Shown here piece by piece: positions 54,463-64,000 of a stretch of 64,000 nucleotides of DNA. This DNA comes from Serratia quinivorans (GTDB lineage Bacteria > Pseudomonadota > Gammaproteobacteria > Enterobacterales > Enterobacteriaceae): NCBI GenBank assembly GCA_900457075.1, contig UGYN01000002.1, forward strand, positions 496,001-560,000, read 5' to 3'. Position 1 is the first letter of the stretch, and each line of letters opens with the position of its first letter. The notes beneath the pieces were generated by a model. It was not told the DNA's origin. It worked only from the letters and a program-made list of their open reading frames with translations, and did no database searches. The position numbers and the translations under genes are program-made.

Positions 54463-56049
54463 ATGGAATGGATCGCAGATCCAACAATTTGGGCCGGCCT
54501 GGCCACTCTGGTCGTGCTGGAAATCGTTCTGGGTATAGACAACCTTATCTTTATCGCCATCCTGGCGGAAAAATTACCAAAACATCAAAGAGATAAAGCC
54601 CGCATTGTAGGTTTAATGCTGGCGTTGCTGATGCGCCTGGCGCTGTTGGCCTCCATCTCATGGTTGGCGACACTGACTCAACCGTTGTTTTTTGCCGGCG
54701 GACATCCCTTCAGCGGCCGCGATCTGATAATGCTGGTTGGGGGCATTTTCCTGCTGTTCAAAGCCACCATGGAGCTCAACGAGCGACTCGAGGGTAAAGA
54801 TGAAGAGCAACAGGGCCAGCGCAAAGGCGCCCGCTTCTGGCCAGTGGTGGCACAAATCGTGGTGCTGGATGCGGTCTTCTCGCTCGACTCGGTGATCACC
54901 GCCGTCGGCATGGTCGATCACCTGGCAGTCATGATGCTTGCGGTGTGTATCGCTATCGGACTGATGTTACTGGCCAGCAAACCGCTAACGCGCTTCGTCA
55001 ACGCCCACCCAACGATTGTCATCCTGTGTCTGAGCTTCCTGCTGATGATCGGTTTCAGTCTGGTTGCCGAAGGCTTTGGCTACCACATTCCGAAAGGTTA
55101 TCTGTACGCCGCCATTGGTTTCTCAGTGATGATTGAAGCCTTGAACCAACTGTCGCAGTTCAACCGCCGCCGTTTCCTCTCGACAGCACGCCCCCTGCGC
55201 GAACGTACCGCAGAAGCCGTGCTGCGCATGTTGAGCGGCAAGCACGAAGAAGCGGAGATCGACAACCAATCGGCCAACCTGTTGGCCGATAGCGGCAATG
55301 AAAGCGGCGAAATTTTCAACCAGCAAGAACGGCATATGATAGAGCGCGTACTGGGTATGGCGCAGCGTACGGTAAGCAGTATCATGACCTCCCGTCATGA
55401 CGTGGAATATCTCGAGTTGAATGATCCGCAGGAAAAGCTGACCCAATTGCTGGAGAAAAATCAGCATACGCGCATTGTGGTGGTGGAAGACAGCGCCAGC
55501 GATGAACCCCTCGGTGTCATTCATACCATTGACGTGTTGAAGCAGCAGTTAACCCAGGCGCCACTGGATTTACGTGCGTTGGTACTGCAGCCACTGATTT
55601 TCCCCGAGCAGTTGACCCTGCTGAGCGCTCTGGAGCAATTTCGCCAGGCGCAGACCCATTTTGCCTTTGTCGTAGACGAATTCGGCTCGGTTGAAGGGAT
55701 AGTCACGCTGACTGATGTGATGGAGACCATTGCAGGCAACCTGCCGGAAGCCGGAGAGGAAGTCGACGCCCGGCATGACATTGTGCAAAATGATGACGGA
55801 AGCTGGACCGCCAACGGTTACATGCCGCTGGAGGATCTGGTGTTGTATCTGCCATTACCGCTGGAAGATAAGCGTGAATACCACACGTTGGCCGGCCTGC
55901 TGATGGAACACAGCCAGCGCATTCCCCAGGAAGGCGAGCAGTTGCGGATCGGTGACTACCTGTTTGAACCGCTGGAAGTCAGTAGCCACCGTATTTTGAA
56001 GGTAAAAATCACCCCGTTGTCGGTACCAGAACCAGACTACGAGGTTTAA
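54463..56049 (+). CDS. yegH: TerC-family membrane protein with CBS and CorC/HlyC domains
   Basis: A 528-residue protein matching E. coli YegH. The N-terminal TerC-type membrane domain (about 1-235) has seven helices with acidic motifs ([30 protein letters not shown]). A CBS pair (about 305-425; [32 protein letters not shown]) and a C-terminal CorC/HlyC transporter-associated domain follow. Related TerC proteins export manganese or other metals. Neighbourhood wza-yegH-asmA-dcd-udk is conserved with E. coli. Confidence 0.93.
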   Translation: MEWIADPTIWAGLATLVVLEIVLGIDNLIFIAILAEKLPKHQRDKARIVGLMLALLMRLALLASISWLATLTQPLFFAGGHPFSGRDLIMLVGGIFLLFKATMELNERLEGKDEEQQGQRKGARFWPVVAQIVVLDAVFSLDSVITAVGMVDHLAVMMLAVCIAIGLMLLASKPLTRFVNAHPTIVILCLSFLLMIGFSLVAEGFGYHIPKGYLYAAIGFSVMIEALNQLSQFNRRRFLSTARPLRERTAEAVLRMLSGKHEEAEIDNQSANLLADSGNESGEIFNQQERHMIERVLGMAQRTVSSIMTSRHDVEYLELNDPQEKLTQLLEKNQHTRIVVVEDSASDEPLGVIHTIDVLKQQLTQAPLDLRALVLQPLIFPEQLTLLSALEQFRQAQTHFAFVVDEFGSVEGIVTLTDVMETIAGNLPEAGEEVDARHDIVQNDDGSWTANGYMPLEDLVLYLPLPLEDKREYHTLAGLLMEHSQRIPQEGEQLRIGDYLFEPLEVSSHRILKVKITPLSVPEPDYEV

Positions 56050-56054
56050 ACCGG

Positions 56055-56073
56055 GGCCGGGCATCGCTCGGCC
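56055..56073. terminator. Hairpin between convergent yegH and dcuC
   Basis: GGCCGGGC (56055-56062) pairs with GCTCGGCC (56066-56073) with one G-T pair. T tracts are poor on both strands, so termination efficiency is uncertain. Confidence 0.45.
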
Positions 56074-56077
56074 GCTA

Positions 56078-57436
56078 TTATAAATGCTGGGGAACCAGTA
56101 ACTCCGTCGCCACAATCACCACGATCAACCCAACAATCACCGGTACCGAAGTACGTTTCACCACTTCGAACGGCGAGATTTTTGCCATGCCGGATACCGC
56201 CACCACCACCCCGGAAACCGGCGACAGAGTGCGTCCCAGATTCGAAGCCTGCAGCATCGGGATCACCAGATACGCCGGATTAACCCCCATCTGCGCCGCC
56301 AGTTTAGGAATCAGCTCTACGAAAGCATAGAACGGAGCGTTGCCTGAACCGGTAGTCATCGCCGCCAGCATGGTAATCACCACCAGCACCAGCATCATGA
56401 TGATGCCGCCGGTACCGAATGACTGCGCCAGGCTGATCAGCCCGCTGATAAACCCGACGGTGCTCAGCCCCTGGGCGAACACGCCGGCAGCTACCAGCAG
56501 CATCACTACGCTGGCAAAAGCATCCGCCATACCGCGATAAGCGACTTCCAGACCGGTAAATACCTGTTTGGCGCTGAAGCTGCGCAGGAATTCAATTACC
56601 GCCGCCAGCAGCATACAGCCAACCAACACGGTGATAATATGCAGTTCCGGCCCCCACTTACCATCAAACACCAGCACGCCAAGGATAGGGGTAAACGGCA
56701 GCACCGCGTAAAAGCCCGGCGCATGAGTGGTGATTTCACTCACATCCATAATGTGATGCTGTTCATTGGCCTTCTTGTCGAGGTAACGCTGCCAAAAGAA
56801 ATGCGCAACCGCCATGCAGACAATCGCCGCAATCGAGATGGGTAACGTAGTTTTAAAGGCGAAATCAACCAATGGCATTTCCGCCGCCTTGGCGGCCAGC
56901 ACCACGTCACCCGAGGTTGGTGCCAGAATAATCGCCGCGGGTGAAGCACAAATCGCCGCTGCCGCACCACGGCTGATACCCACGTTGACCATCAGCGGGA
57001 AGAGCGTAGCCATCAGCAATACGCCCAGACCAGTGGCAGACGAGACTGCCAGTGACATCAGACAGGCAACAAAATAGGCCGCCACCATCAAAAGGTAGGG
57101 GGAATTGATCATTTGCAGCGGACGGGATGCCAGCTTGACCACCACATCATTGGCGCCAATGTGCGTCATATAGGCCGCAAATCCGCACAGCATCATAATC
57201 ATCATGCCAAGATCGCCACCACGGCTCATCAGCAGAATTTTGACGTATTCAATGATGTCGGTCGCGCGCCATCCGGTAGATGTGGCGCTGGCAGGCAACA
57301 AACTTTTGCCCATCAGGGCACTGATGGCCAACAGTAACAGGCCACCCACCATCAATACGCCAGTGGCGGAGTAACCTTTGATGATATAACGGCCAACGCC
57401 TGCCGCGACGACTGCCCCGATCAGAAGCTCTATCAT
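56078..57436 (-). CDS. dcuC: Anaerobic C4-dicarboxylate transporter DcuC
   Basis: A 452-residue polytopic transporter close to E. coli DcuC through its full length (for example ILLMSRGGDLGMMIMMLCGF and SNLGRTLSPVSGVVVAVSG). It exports succinate and exchanges fumarate or other C4-dicarboxylates under anaerobic conditions. GAGGGA lies just before the ATG. A candidate FNR site is upstream. In E. coli, dcuC is elsewhere, so its place between asmA and yegH is a genus-level difference. Confidence 0.93.
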   Translation of the reverse strand: MIELLIGAVVAAGVGRYIIKGYSATGVLMVGGLLLLAISALMGKSLLPASATSTGWRATDIIEYVKILLMSRGGDLGMMIMMLCGFAAYMTHIGANDVVVKLASRPLQMINSPYLLMVAAYFVACLMSLAVSSATGLGVLLMATLFPLMVNVGISRGAAAAICASPAAIILAPTSGDVVLAAKAAEMPLVDFAFKTTLPISIAAIVCMAVAHFFWQRYLDKKANEQHHIMDVSEITTHAPGFYAVLPFTPILGVLVFDGKWGPELHIITVLVGCMLLAAVIEFLRSFSAKQVFTGLEVAYRGMADAFASVVMLLVAAGVFAQGLSTVGFISGLISLAQSFGTGGIIMMLVLVVITMLAAMTTGSGNAPFYAFVELIPKLAAQMGVNPAYLVIPMLQASNLGRTLSPVSGVVVAVSGMAKISPFEVVKRTSVPVIVGLIVVIVATELLVPQHL

Positions 57437-57529
57437 ATTCCCTCAACTTATCATTTTCGTTTTTGACCGTAACAAAGCGTATAAATCGCTTAACTGCGCA
57501 CACTCTGCACAAACTCAGGCACAGACGTC

Positions 57530-57543
57530 ATGATATCCGTCAA
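57530..57543 (-). promoter_or_regulatory. Candidate FNR site upstream of dcuC
   Basis: On the minus strand TTGACGGATATCAT matches the FNR consensus TTGAT-N4-ATCAA at 8 of 10 positions. It is centred about 100 nt before the dcuC ATG, and dcuC is FNR-activated in E. coli. No strong -10 box was found at the matching distance. Confidence 0.4.
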
Positions 57544-57594
57544 AGTTACGGGAGGAAATTATTGGGAAAGGGAAATACTCTGGCGAGGTTTACT

Positions 57595-57626
57595 GAGAGT
57601 GCGGGCCAGGTCACCGCCGCACTCTC
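57595..57626 (-). terminator. Hairpin after asmA (possible weak terminator)
   Basis: GAGAGTGCGG (57595-57604) and CCGCACTCTC (57617-57626) form a perfect 10-bp stem just after the asmA stop. No T run follows on the minus strand. Confidence 0.45.
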
Positions 57627-57631
57627 AAAGA

Positions 57632-59467
57632 TTAAAGCTTATCGAGCAGTTTTTTAAGATCCTGGCCTTCGCGCGAATCCTTGTTTTTATCGGCCCACTT
57701 GTTCAGCGCATCCTTCGCCCGATTCTGCAGCGTTTTACGCAAGATTTGATCGACCTGCAACTGGTAGTTGAGCTGGTTCCACGGGCCATAAACTCGCAAC
57801 GGGATTGGCGTTTTCTGCAGTTGCTCAATCAGATCGTCGCGCCCTTTCCAACCGCCGGTTACGCGAACGTTAAGTTGCATATCGCACTGTTTGCCCGGCA
57901 TATCTACCGTCCCATTGCCGCTCAGTTTTAACAACGGAGAATCTGCACCCAACTCGGTGATTTTTACCGTACCCTGGTTCAGGCTGGCTTTAGCCGACAG
58001 TTGTTTCACTTCGGTATAACGCTGGTAATCATCCTGTCCACGCACGCTACTGTCATTACGCGCCACAGCCTGCTGAATCAACTGCTGAATGTTCAGACCG
58101 TGCAACTGCGCGTCCTGCATCGCCAACTGGGCAGTGCCCTGCCAGCGCCGTTCAAAAGATTGTGACGTCAGCCGATCTCCGGTTAAATCCCCTTGCATGC
58201 TGAATTTCCCGGTCATGACTTGCGGCATCTCAAACGCCTTCAGAATGCTGCCAAGTTCAACCTGCTTCACCATCGGCTGCACGGTAATCACCGGTCTGCG
58301 GCCACGCGCGTCCAGGGTGCCTGGTAAAGCGAAATCACCACCGGCTACCTGCCCGGAGAACGAATGCAGCGTTAACAGACCCTGTCGGTTTTCTGCCTGG
58401 GTCGAAAGATGGGAAATATTCATGCCGCGATAGGTGAGTTGATCCACGCTCAAATTGAGCTGTGCGTTAAACTCGCGCAGCACCTCAAGATTTTGCTGCG
58501 GGTCATCCATTTGACTGGCAATGACCGGCGAAGAGGTGACGTTCTGTACTTGCGATACTTGGGAACTACTGGACTGCCAGCCGCTAAACGCATCAAAATT
58601 CACCGCAGCAGACGTCAGATTAAGCGTATAAGCCGGTATCTCACCGAACTGGATGCTGACGCCACCGCTAAAGGTGCTGTCATTGACCCCCAGGCTCAGT
58701 TGGCTTAATGCAAGTTGCTGCGGCGTTTGTTGATATACCACTTTAGTGCTGCCGTCACCTTTAATGCCACCGGCAAGTATGTCAGCCCCCTCCAGTTGGT
58801 AACTGAATTGGGTGACATTGGCTGCTATGCGCCGCGGATATTGCTGCAGATCGATATCAGCCGCCAGGTTGAAGGTCAAATCACGCTGATTGCGGTTTAC
58901 CCGGCTGGAAAGCTCCATTTGCGCCTGACGTTTGGCATTTTGCTGCAGGGTGAGATTAATATCGCGAACGTTGATCTGTTCGTTATTGGCACGTTGCCAG
59001 ATCAACAGGCTGTCCACTACCCGCAGATTATCGATATCAAATTTCCACGGCGTATCTACCGACTCTTCGGCATGGCCCGCAGGCGCGATAGGCGCGTCCG
59101 GTTGATTTTGTTCTTCACTGTCGGGGGTAAGGCGGATGACGGCGTTTTTCAGCATCACCTGTTTAACAAACAGCTGATGCGACAACAGCGGCAGCAGTTT
59201 GACATCAAGGCGCATATTATCCGCACTCACCACCGGCGCTTTGGCTCCGGGTGCAGTCAGCGTCATACGACCGGCCAGAATGCTGAGCTGTGGCCAGATA
59301 TGCCAACGCAAGTCACCATCCAGCGTCAGATGATAACCACTCTTTTGTTCGACCTTCGTGACCATATAGGCGCGAAAATCATTCGGATTAACCAGCAGTA
59401 CCAGCGCAGACATCCCCGCCACCAGCACCACCAGTAAAATCACCAAAGTCGTCAGTAATCTTCTCAT
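57632..59467 (-). CDS. asmA: AsmA family outer-membrane assembly / lipid transport protein
   Basis: A 611-residue AsmA-like protein: one N-terminal inner-membrane helix (about 5-27), a large periplasmic AsmA domain, and a basic Lys/Asp-rich C-terminus. AsmA affects outer-membrane protein assembly and LPS level in E. coli; the wider family is now linked to phospholipid transport between membranes. Length fits E. coli AsmA, and dcd lies just upstream on the same strand. Confidence 0.93.
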   Translation of the reverse strand: MRRLLTTLVILLVVLVAGMSALVLLVNPNDFRAYMVTKVEQKSGYHLTLDGDLRWHIWPQLSILAGRMTLTAPGAKAPVVSADNMRLDVKLLPLLSHQLFVKQVMLKNAVIRLTPDSEEQNQPDAPIAPAGHAEESVDTPWKFDIDNLRVVDSLLIWQRANNEQINVRDINLTLQQNAKRQAQMELSSRVNRNQRDLTFNLAADIDLQQYPRRIAANVTQFSYQLEGADILAGGIKGDGSTKVVYQQTPQQLALSQLSLGVNDSTFSGGVSIQFGEIPAYTLNLTSAAVNFDAFSGWQSSSSQVSQVQNVTSSPVIASQMDDPQQNLEVLREFNAQLNLSVDQLTYRGMNISHLSTQAENRQGLLTLHSFSGQVAGGDFALPGTLDARGRRPVITVQPMVKQVELGSILKAFEMPQVMTGKFSMQGDLTGDRLTSQSFERRWQGTAQLAMQDAQLHGLNIQQLIQQAVARNDSSVRGQDDYQRYTEVKQLSAKASLNQGTVKITELGADSPLLKLSGNGTVDMPGKQCDMQLNVRVTGGWKGRDDLIEQLQKTPIPLRVYGPWNQLNYQLQVDQILRKTLQNRAKDALNKWADKNKDSREGQDLKKLLDKL

Positions 59468-59511
59468 GCCATCCTCTTGTCAGCGCCACACCGACCGTGC
59501 TTCCTGCGCTG

Positions 59512-60093
59512 TTAGTCCTTGTCGATTCGGCTGGCGACTGCGCCCTGCTGATCGCGGTATTTTGCATCCTGGCGGCTATTGTAAGGACGCGCTGCCGGCC
59601 CGGACAGTGGTTCAAAACTCAGTGCGCCGATCAGCATGCCTGGGCGTAATGCCAGCGGCAGCTTACCTGAATTATAGAACTCCAGGACAATTCGGCCCTG
59701 CCAACCTGGATCGATACGGTGCGCGGTCACATGAACCATCAGGCCCAGACGCGCCAGGGAAGAACGGCCGTCCAGCCAACCGACCAGATCGTTTGGCAGC
59801 GTGACCGATTCGAGCGTGACCGCCAGCGCCAACTCTCCCGGGTGCAGGAAGAAGGCCTCCCCTTCCGGCAGAACGATTTCATCACTCATCACGCGATCCA
59901 ACGCGGCGCTGACTTCATCTTTCGGCCCACTCAGATCGATAAAGGCAGCGGTATGGCCACGAAAAACGCGGAACTGATTGCCTAAACGGACATCCACTGT
60001 GGCCCCGTTAATACGCTCAATCGGCGGACGCGGTGAAATCACCAGTTTTTCACAATCCAGCCAGGCTTCTATATCACGGTCGCACAGTCTCAT
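59512..60093 (-). CDS. dcd: dCTP deaminase
   Basis: A 193-residue trimeric enzyme that deaminates dCTP to dUTP, the main dUMP source for thymidylate in enterobacteria. Motifs: LRLGNQF-type N-terminal core ([14 protein letters not shown]), [14 protein letters not shown] (Ser/Arg of the active site), and the catalytic Glu in [11 protein letters not shown]. Full normal length. Confidence 0.96.
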   Translation of the reverse strand: MRLCDRDIEAWLDCEKLVISPRPPIERINGATVDVRLGNQFRVFRGHTAAFIDLSGPKDEVSAALDRVMSDEIVLPEGEAFFLHPGELALAVTLESVTLPNDLVGWLDGRSSLARLGLMVHVTAHRIDPGWQGRIVLEFYNSGKLPLALRPGMLIGALSFEPLSGPAARPYNSRQDAKYRDQQGAVASRIDKD

Positions 60094-60219
60094 TTATTCA
60101 TCTCCATCAAGGCGTGTCACTAAAACAAAAATTGCCACACAACGGGCGAAAGGTCTACGCCGCGGCGTAAATAGTTGCCCGCCGGCCGGAAACACGGGTT
60201 TTCCGGCCATTGAACGGCA

Positions 60220-60861
60220 TTACTCAAAGAACTGGCTGATTTTGGCTTTCAGAATATCGATCGCAATGCGGTTTTTACCCCCGCGTGGGACGATAATGTC
60301 GGCGTATTGTTTGGAAGGATCGATAAACTGCAGGAACATCGGGCGGACGGTTTTCTGATATTGCGCCATTACCGAATCCATCGAGCGGCCACGTTCATTC
60401 ACATCACGCTTCATACGGCGCATCAGGCAAATATCCAGCGGCGTATCAACAAAGATCGAGAAATTCATTTCCTGACGCAGACGGATATCCGTCAACAGCA
60501 GGATCCCCTCAAGAATAATCACCTTTTTCGGTTCCAGGTGAATGGTCTCTTTCTTACGCGTGTGCTCGGTGTAACTGTACAAGGGTAACTCTATCGCCTT
60601 GCCTGATTTCAGCATCTGCAGATGCTGAAACAGCAGGTTGTGGTCCATGGCGCTTGGGTGGTCATAGTTTGTCTTGACCCTTTCTTCCATGGTCAAGTGA
60701 GTCTGGTCTTTGTAGTAACTGTCTTCAGGAATAACGCCGATATGTTCATCGCCAACCTGATCGCGAAGTTCACGATACAACGTACTGGCGATAAGGCTTT
60801 TTCCGGAGGCAGATGCGCCAGCTATACCAATAATGACGCACTGATGCGGCTTGTCAGTCAT
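60220..60861 (-). CDS. udk: Uridine/cytidine kinase
   Basis: A 213-residue nucleoside kinase of pyrimidine salvage. Walker A is [11 protein letters not shown] (residues 12-22). [10 protein letters not shown] is the substrate-binding segment, and LIDIRLR-type Walker B region plus [12 protein letters not shown] lid follow. Upstream of dcd on the same strand, as in E. coli. A hairpin without T run (60184-60208) lies between udk and dcd. Confidence 0.96.
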   Translation of the reverse strand: MTDKPHQCVIIGIAGASASGKSLIASTLYRELRDQVGDEHIGVIPEDSYYKDQTHLTMEERVKTNYDHPSAMDHNLLFQHLQMLKSGKAIELPLYSYTEHTRKKETIHLEPKKVIILEGILLLTDIRLRQEMNFSIFVDTPLDICLMRRMKRDVNERGRSMDSVMAQYQKTVRPMFLQFIDPSKQYADIIVPRGGKNRIAIDILKAKISQFFE

Positions 60862-61107
60862 AAAATTGAAGACCTGATTTCGTAGTGTGAAGGGGGGGAA
60901 CTAAAACGCGTCAATTATAGGGAGTTAGTGCCCTTAGCGCCAGACTATATTGTCACCGCCAGGCCGCTATATAGGGTTATTTCGTCGGATTGGCCTGCCA
61001 CGATTTTCAGATGATTGCTTCTAGGGCTATCTGGCATGCCGGGGTAAACTCGGTGACTTGATGATAATCCTGACAATTGGGATTGCCTTATTTCACCGGA
61101 GACCGAC

Positions 61108-61737
61108 GTGCTGGACTGGTATTTTCTGACATTTTTTGGCGACAGTATGTTGCTGCTGCCGTGCTCATTGATTCTCTTTGTCGTATTAGTCGTGCCACCA
61201 GCCACCCGAACCGCAGGCTGGCAATGGGCGCTGATTTTCGGCGGTGCCGGCGGCGTGGTATGTGCCTCCAAACTGGCCTTTATGGGCTGGGGCATTGGCA
61301 TTGAAAGCTATGACTTTACCGGCTTTAGCGGCCACTCTGCGCTGGCGGCCAGTATCTGGCCGGTGTTTCTCTGGACGCTGACCGGGCGTTTTTCGCATGC
61401 GGTTCGCAGTATGGCGCTGGTGGCAGGTTTGGTGTTGCCCCTCACTATCGGGCTATCACGCCTGGCCATTCAGGTGCATTCGCCTTCGGAAGTGGTGAGT
61501 GGACTGGTGTTGGGTTATCTGGCCAGCACTCTGTTCCTGTGGTTACAACGAGGCAAGGCGCGCCCGCAGCTTTCCTGGTTACGGATCATTTGCGCACTGG
61601 CTTTACCGCTCGCTCTGATGGGCAACCGGCAACCGGCACCGACGCAGGGCCTGTTGGAACATATTGCCACCGCTCTGGCGCATATCGAACGCCCTTACAC
61701 CCGCGCGGATCTGCACAAACACATTACGACCCCATAA
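61108..61737 (+). CDS. PAP2-family membrane phosphatase
   Basis: A 209-residue membrane protein with about six hydrophobic segments. PAP2 signature parts are visible: FSGHSALAASIWP (about 71-83, with the catalytic His) and SRLAIQVHSPSEVVSG (about 116-131, with Arg and the nucleophile His; the usual final Asp is Glu). A lipid- or polyprenyl-phosphate phosphatase role is likely; the exact substrate is unknown. The start is GTG (61108) with GGAG upstream. Confidence 0.75.
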   Translation: MLDWYFLTFFGDSMLLLPCSLILFVVLVVPPATRTAGWQWALIFGGAGGVVCASKLAFMGWGIGIESYDFTGFSGHSALAASIWPVFLWTLTGRFSHAVRSMALVAGLVLPLTIGLSRLAIQVHSPSEVVSGLVLGYLASTLFLWLQRGKARPQLSWLRIICALALPLALMGNRQPAPTQGLLEHIATALAHIERPYTRADLHKHITTP

Positions 61738-61741
61738 ACAA

Positions 61742-61769
61742 AACCCCGGTACATGTCCGGGGTTATTTT
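61742..61769. terminator. Terminator between PAP2 gene and apbC
   Basis: AACCCCGG (61742-61749) pairs with CCGGGGTT (61757-61764), followed by ATTTT on + and preceded by AACAAA; it lies between convergent genes. Confidence 0.8.
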
Positions 61770-61788
61770 CTGGCTGGCGTTAAGTTAA

Positions 61789-62901
61789 TTACAGCGCGCG
61801 GAAAGAGATTTCCGTCGGAATAGCTTCACCCTGCCAATACATCTGCGCGGCAACGCGACCGGCAAGCTGGCGATACAGCTCGGCAAATTCACTGTCCGGG
61901 CGGCTAATCACCGTCGGCTCGCCACGATCCAAATCTTCACGCAGTGAAATATGCAGCGGCAATTGCCCCAGCAGGCGGCTATGGTATTTCTTCACCAACT
62001 TCTCCGCCCCACCGGTACCGAAAATGGGTTCGTGGTGTCCGCAGTTGCTGCAAATATGCACACTCATATTTTCCACAATGCCCAGCACCGGCACATGAAC
62101 CTTCTCAAACATCACAATGCCCTTGGCGGCATCAAGCAGCGCGATATCCTGCGGCGTGGTGACCACCAAAGCTCCGGTAACCGGGATGTTTTGCGACAGC
62201 GTCAACTGAATATCACCGGTGCCCGGTGGCATATCCAGCACCAGATAGTCCAGATCCGGCCACAGCGTATCCTGCAGCAATTGCATTAACGCCTTACTGG
62301 CCATCGGGCCGCGCCAAACCATGGCGTTGTCATCAGTCACCAGATAACCGATCGAGTTGGTCGCTAACCCGTGGGCAATGATCGGCGCCATGTGCTGACC
62401 GTCCGGCGAGGTTGGTCGCTCGTTTTCGGTCCCCAGCATGTTCGGGATCGACGGGCCATAAATGTCGGCGTCTAGAATACCGACCTTGGCCCCTTCCGCA
62501 GCCAGCGCCAACGCCAGGTTAACCGCCGTGGTGGATTTACCCACCCCGCCCTTGCCGGAACTGATGGCGATAATATTACGCACGCCTTTGATGCCGGCCT
62601 GATCGTTGGCGCGTTTCAGAGTGGTAATGTCGTGCTTCAGTTTCCAGTCGATTCCCTCAGCACCGGTCACGCGCAGTAATTCTGCACTGACGCTGTCTTT
62701 CAGCACCTCAAAACCGCTCTGCCAGGCGAATGGCATAATCAGTTCAATGTGCAACACATGATCCAACAACGCGCAGTGGTGAATGGCCTTCAGCGCGGTC
62801 AGATTATTTTTTAACGTCGGGTGTTCAAAGGCGGCCAGTACACCGGTCACCAGGGCACGCAGAACTTCGGGGTTGGTCTGCTCGGGGGATTTTGTGCTCA
62901 T
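61789..62901 (-). CDS. apbC: Iron-sulfur cluster carrier protein ApbC (Mrp)
   Basis: A 370-residue P-loop ATPase that carries [4Fe-4S] clusters. The N-terminal DUF59/MIP18-type domain covers about residues 10-90. The deviant Walker A is SSGKGGVGKST (about 114-124), and the CxxC motif HICSNCGHHE holds the bridging cluster in the dimer. Divergent from metG, as in E. coli (mrp-metG). Confidence 0.95.
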   Translation of the reverse strand: MSTKSPEQTNPEVLRALVTGVLAAFEHPTLKNNLTALKAIHHCALLDHVLHIELIMPFAWQSGFEVLKDSVSAELLRVTGAEGIDWKLKHDITTLKRANDQAGIKGVRNIIAISSGKGGVGKSTTAVNLALALAAEGAKVGILDADIYGPSIPNMLGTENERPTSPDGQHMAPIIAHGLATNSIGYLVTDDNAMVWRGPMASKALMQLLQDTLWPDLDYLVLDMPPGTGDIQLTLSQNIPVTGALVVTTPQDIALLDAAKGIVMFEKVHVPVLGIVENMSVHICSNCGHHEPIFGTGGAEKLVKKYHSRLLGQLPLHISLREDLDRGEPTVISRPDSEFAELYRQLAGRVAAQMYWQGEAIPTEISFRAL

Positions 62902-63060
62902 CCCGGCTCCTTGATTTTAATGGATAGCTTCTCGCTAAGCATATCAGAACTGCAGGCCGGTCGGCGCATGTCTGTATAAAGAAACCGCCCTAGCCGTGGC
63001 GAGCGCGATCGGGTAACATCAAAGACCCTTTTTATTCATTACAGAAACCAAGTTCTCACT

Positions 63061-64000
63061 ATGCCTCAAGTCGCGAAAAAATTATTGGTGACGTGCGCGC
63101 TGCCGTACGCAAATGGTTCCATCCATCTCGGCCACAATGCTCGAGCACATCCAGGCAGACATCTGGGTTCGTTACCAACGAATGCGCGGCAACGAGGTTC
63201 ATTTCATCTGCGCGGACGACGCGCACGGCACGCCGATCATGCTGAAAGCTCAGCAGTTGGGTATCAAGCCGGAAGAAATGATCGCGGAAATGAGCCAGGA
63301 GCACCAACAGGATTTCGCCGGTTTTGGCATCAGCTATGATAACTATCATTCAACCCATAGCGATGAGAACCGTGAGCTGTCGAACCTGATTTACGGCCGC
63401 CTGAAAGAAAACGGTTTCATCAAGAACCGCACTATTTCTCAGCTGTACGACCCGGAAAAAGGTATGTTCCTGCCTGACCGCTTCGTCAAAGGCACCTGCC
63501 CGAAATGCAAATCACCGGATCAATACGGCGATAACTGTGAAGTCTGTGGCGCAACCTATAGTCCGACCGAGCTGATCGATCCGAAATCCGTGGTTTCCGG
63601 TGCGACGCCGGTGCTGCGTGATTCCGAGCACTTCTTCTTTGATCTGCCGTCGTTCAGCGAAATGCTGCAGGCCTGGACCCGTTCCGGCGCGCTGCAAGAG
63701 CAGGTCGCGAACAAGATGCAGGAATGGTTTGAGTCCGGTCTGCAACAGTGGGATATCTCTCGCGATGCGCCGTATTTCGGCTTTGAAATCCCGGATGCGC
63801 CAGGTAAATACTTCTATGTCTGGCTGGATGCGCCAATCGGCTACATGGGTTCATTCAAAAACCTGTGCGACAAGCGTGGCGATCTGGACTTTGACGAGTT
63901 CTGGCGCAAGGACTCCACCACCGAGCTGTATCACTTTATCGGCAAGGACATCGTTTATTTCCACAGCCTGTTCTGGCCGGCAATGCTGGAAGGCAGTAAC
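63061..64000 (+). CDS. metG: Methionyl-tRNA synthetase, N-terminal part (frameshifted as sequenced, cut by window end)
   Basis: Class I aminoacyl-tRNA synthetase charging tRNA-Met. ATG at 63061 gives [20 protein letters not shown] with HLGH (HIGH-type signature). The frame is then broken by one extra A at 63136-63137 (GGCCACAATGCTC; GGC CAC ATG CTC expected). From 63138 the correct frame ([18 protein letters not shown]) stays open to the window end. The zinc knuckle cysteines (CPKCKS, CEVCG) are present; KMSKS lies outside the window. metG is essential, so the break is almost certainly a sequence error. Confidence 0.93.

Noticed and set aside
58715..59437. Plus-strand ORF of 240 codons opposite asmA
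   Set aside because: It lies within asmA with no ribosome binding site or recognisable family; shadow of GC-rich coding sequence.

Overview
The window is an enterobacterial chromosome segment, almost certainly from Serratia. The clearest markers are a lipBCD type I exporter beside a SlaA-like S-layer gene and a wza-yegH-asmA-dcd-udk neighbourhood. The his operon, gnd, galE, apbC (mrp) and metG are all close to their Escherichia coli counterparts. The backbone genes are GC-rich, while the surface-glycan genes at about 14-20 kb and 37-47 kb are visibly AT-richer, as is usual for exchanged polysaccharide loci.

Layout. 1-4.1 kb: the end of a CorA-type Mg2+ channel, then a guanidinobutyrate module (ureohydrolase plus sodium:solute symporter, with a divergent LysR regulator). 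4.2-12.5 kb: yeeZ, then the full histidine operon hisLGDCBHAFI with its leader peptide and attenuator. 12.6-14.0 kb: gnd. 14.3-22.7 kb: an O-antigen-type Wzx/Wzy cluster (polymerase, flippase, three glycosyltransferases on +; a WecA-type initiating transferase and galE on -). 22.9-31.1 kb: lipD-lipC-lipB (type I secretion) and the divergent slaA-like gene, its probable substrate. 31.4-53.8 kb: a minus-strand capsule operon of about 22 kb read in the order galU, galF, wza, wzb, wzc, CMP-sugar synthetase, NeuB fusion, wzx, acetyltransferase, GT52-like enzyme, GT4, wzy, GT4, GT4, manC, manB, wcaJ, and a PslG-like glycoside hydrolase. A JUMPstart/ops element lies just upstream of galU, so RfaH-dependent elongation is expected. 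54.5-64 kb: conserved backbone with yegH, dcuC, asmA, dcd, udk, a PAP2 phosphatase, apbC and the first part of metG.

How it works together. Two Wzx/Wzy systems lie on either side of an S-layer secretion locus, so three surface layers are encoded within 40 kb. The O-antigen cluster carries no sugar-nucleotide gene except galE, so it probably makes a simple glycan from common sugars. The capsule operon can supply UDP-glucose (GalU), GDP-mannose (ManC/ManB) and a CMP-activated nonulosonic acid, and its WcaJ points to glucose-1-phosphate as first sugar.

The most unusual protein is a 746-residue fusion of a CBS pair, a NeuB-type synthase, a SAF domain and a xylose-isomerase-like barrel; no NeuC-type epimerase is present. 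Six genes (hisD, hisH, a GT4 gene, slaA, the capsule wzy and metG) are each broken by a single-base indel in a short homopolymer or doublet. Because metG is essential, these look like sequencing or assembly errors rather than real pseudogenes.
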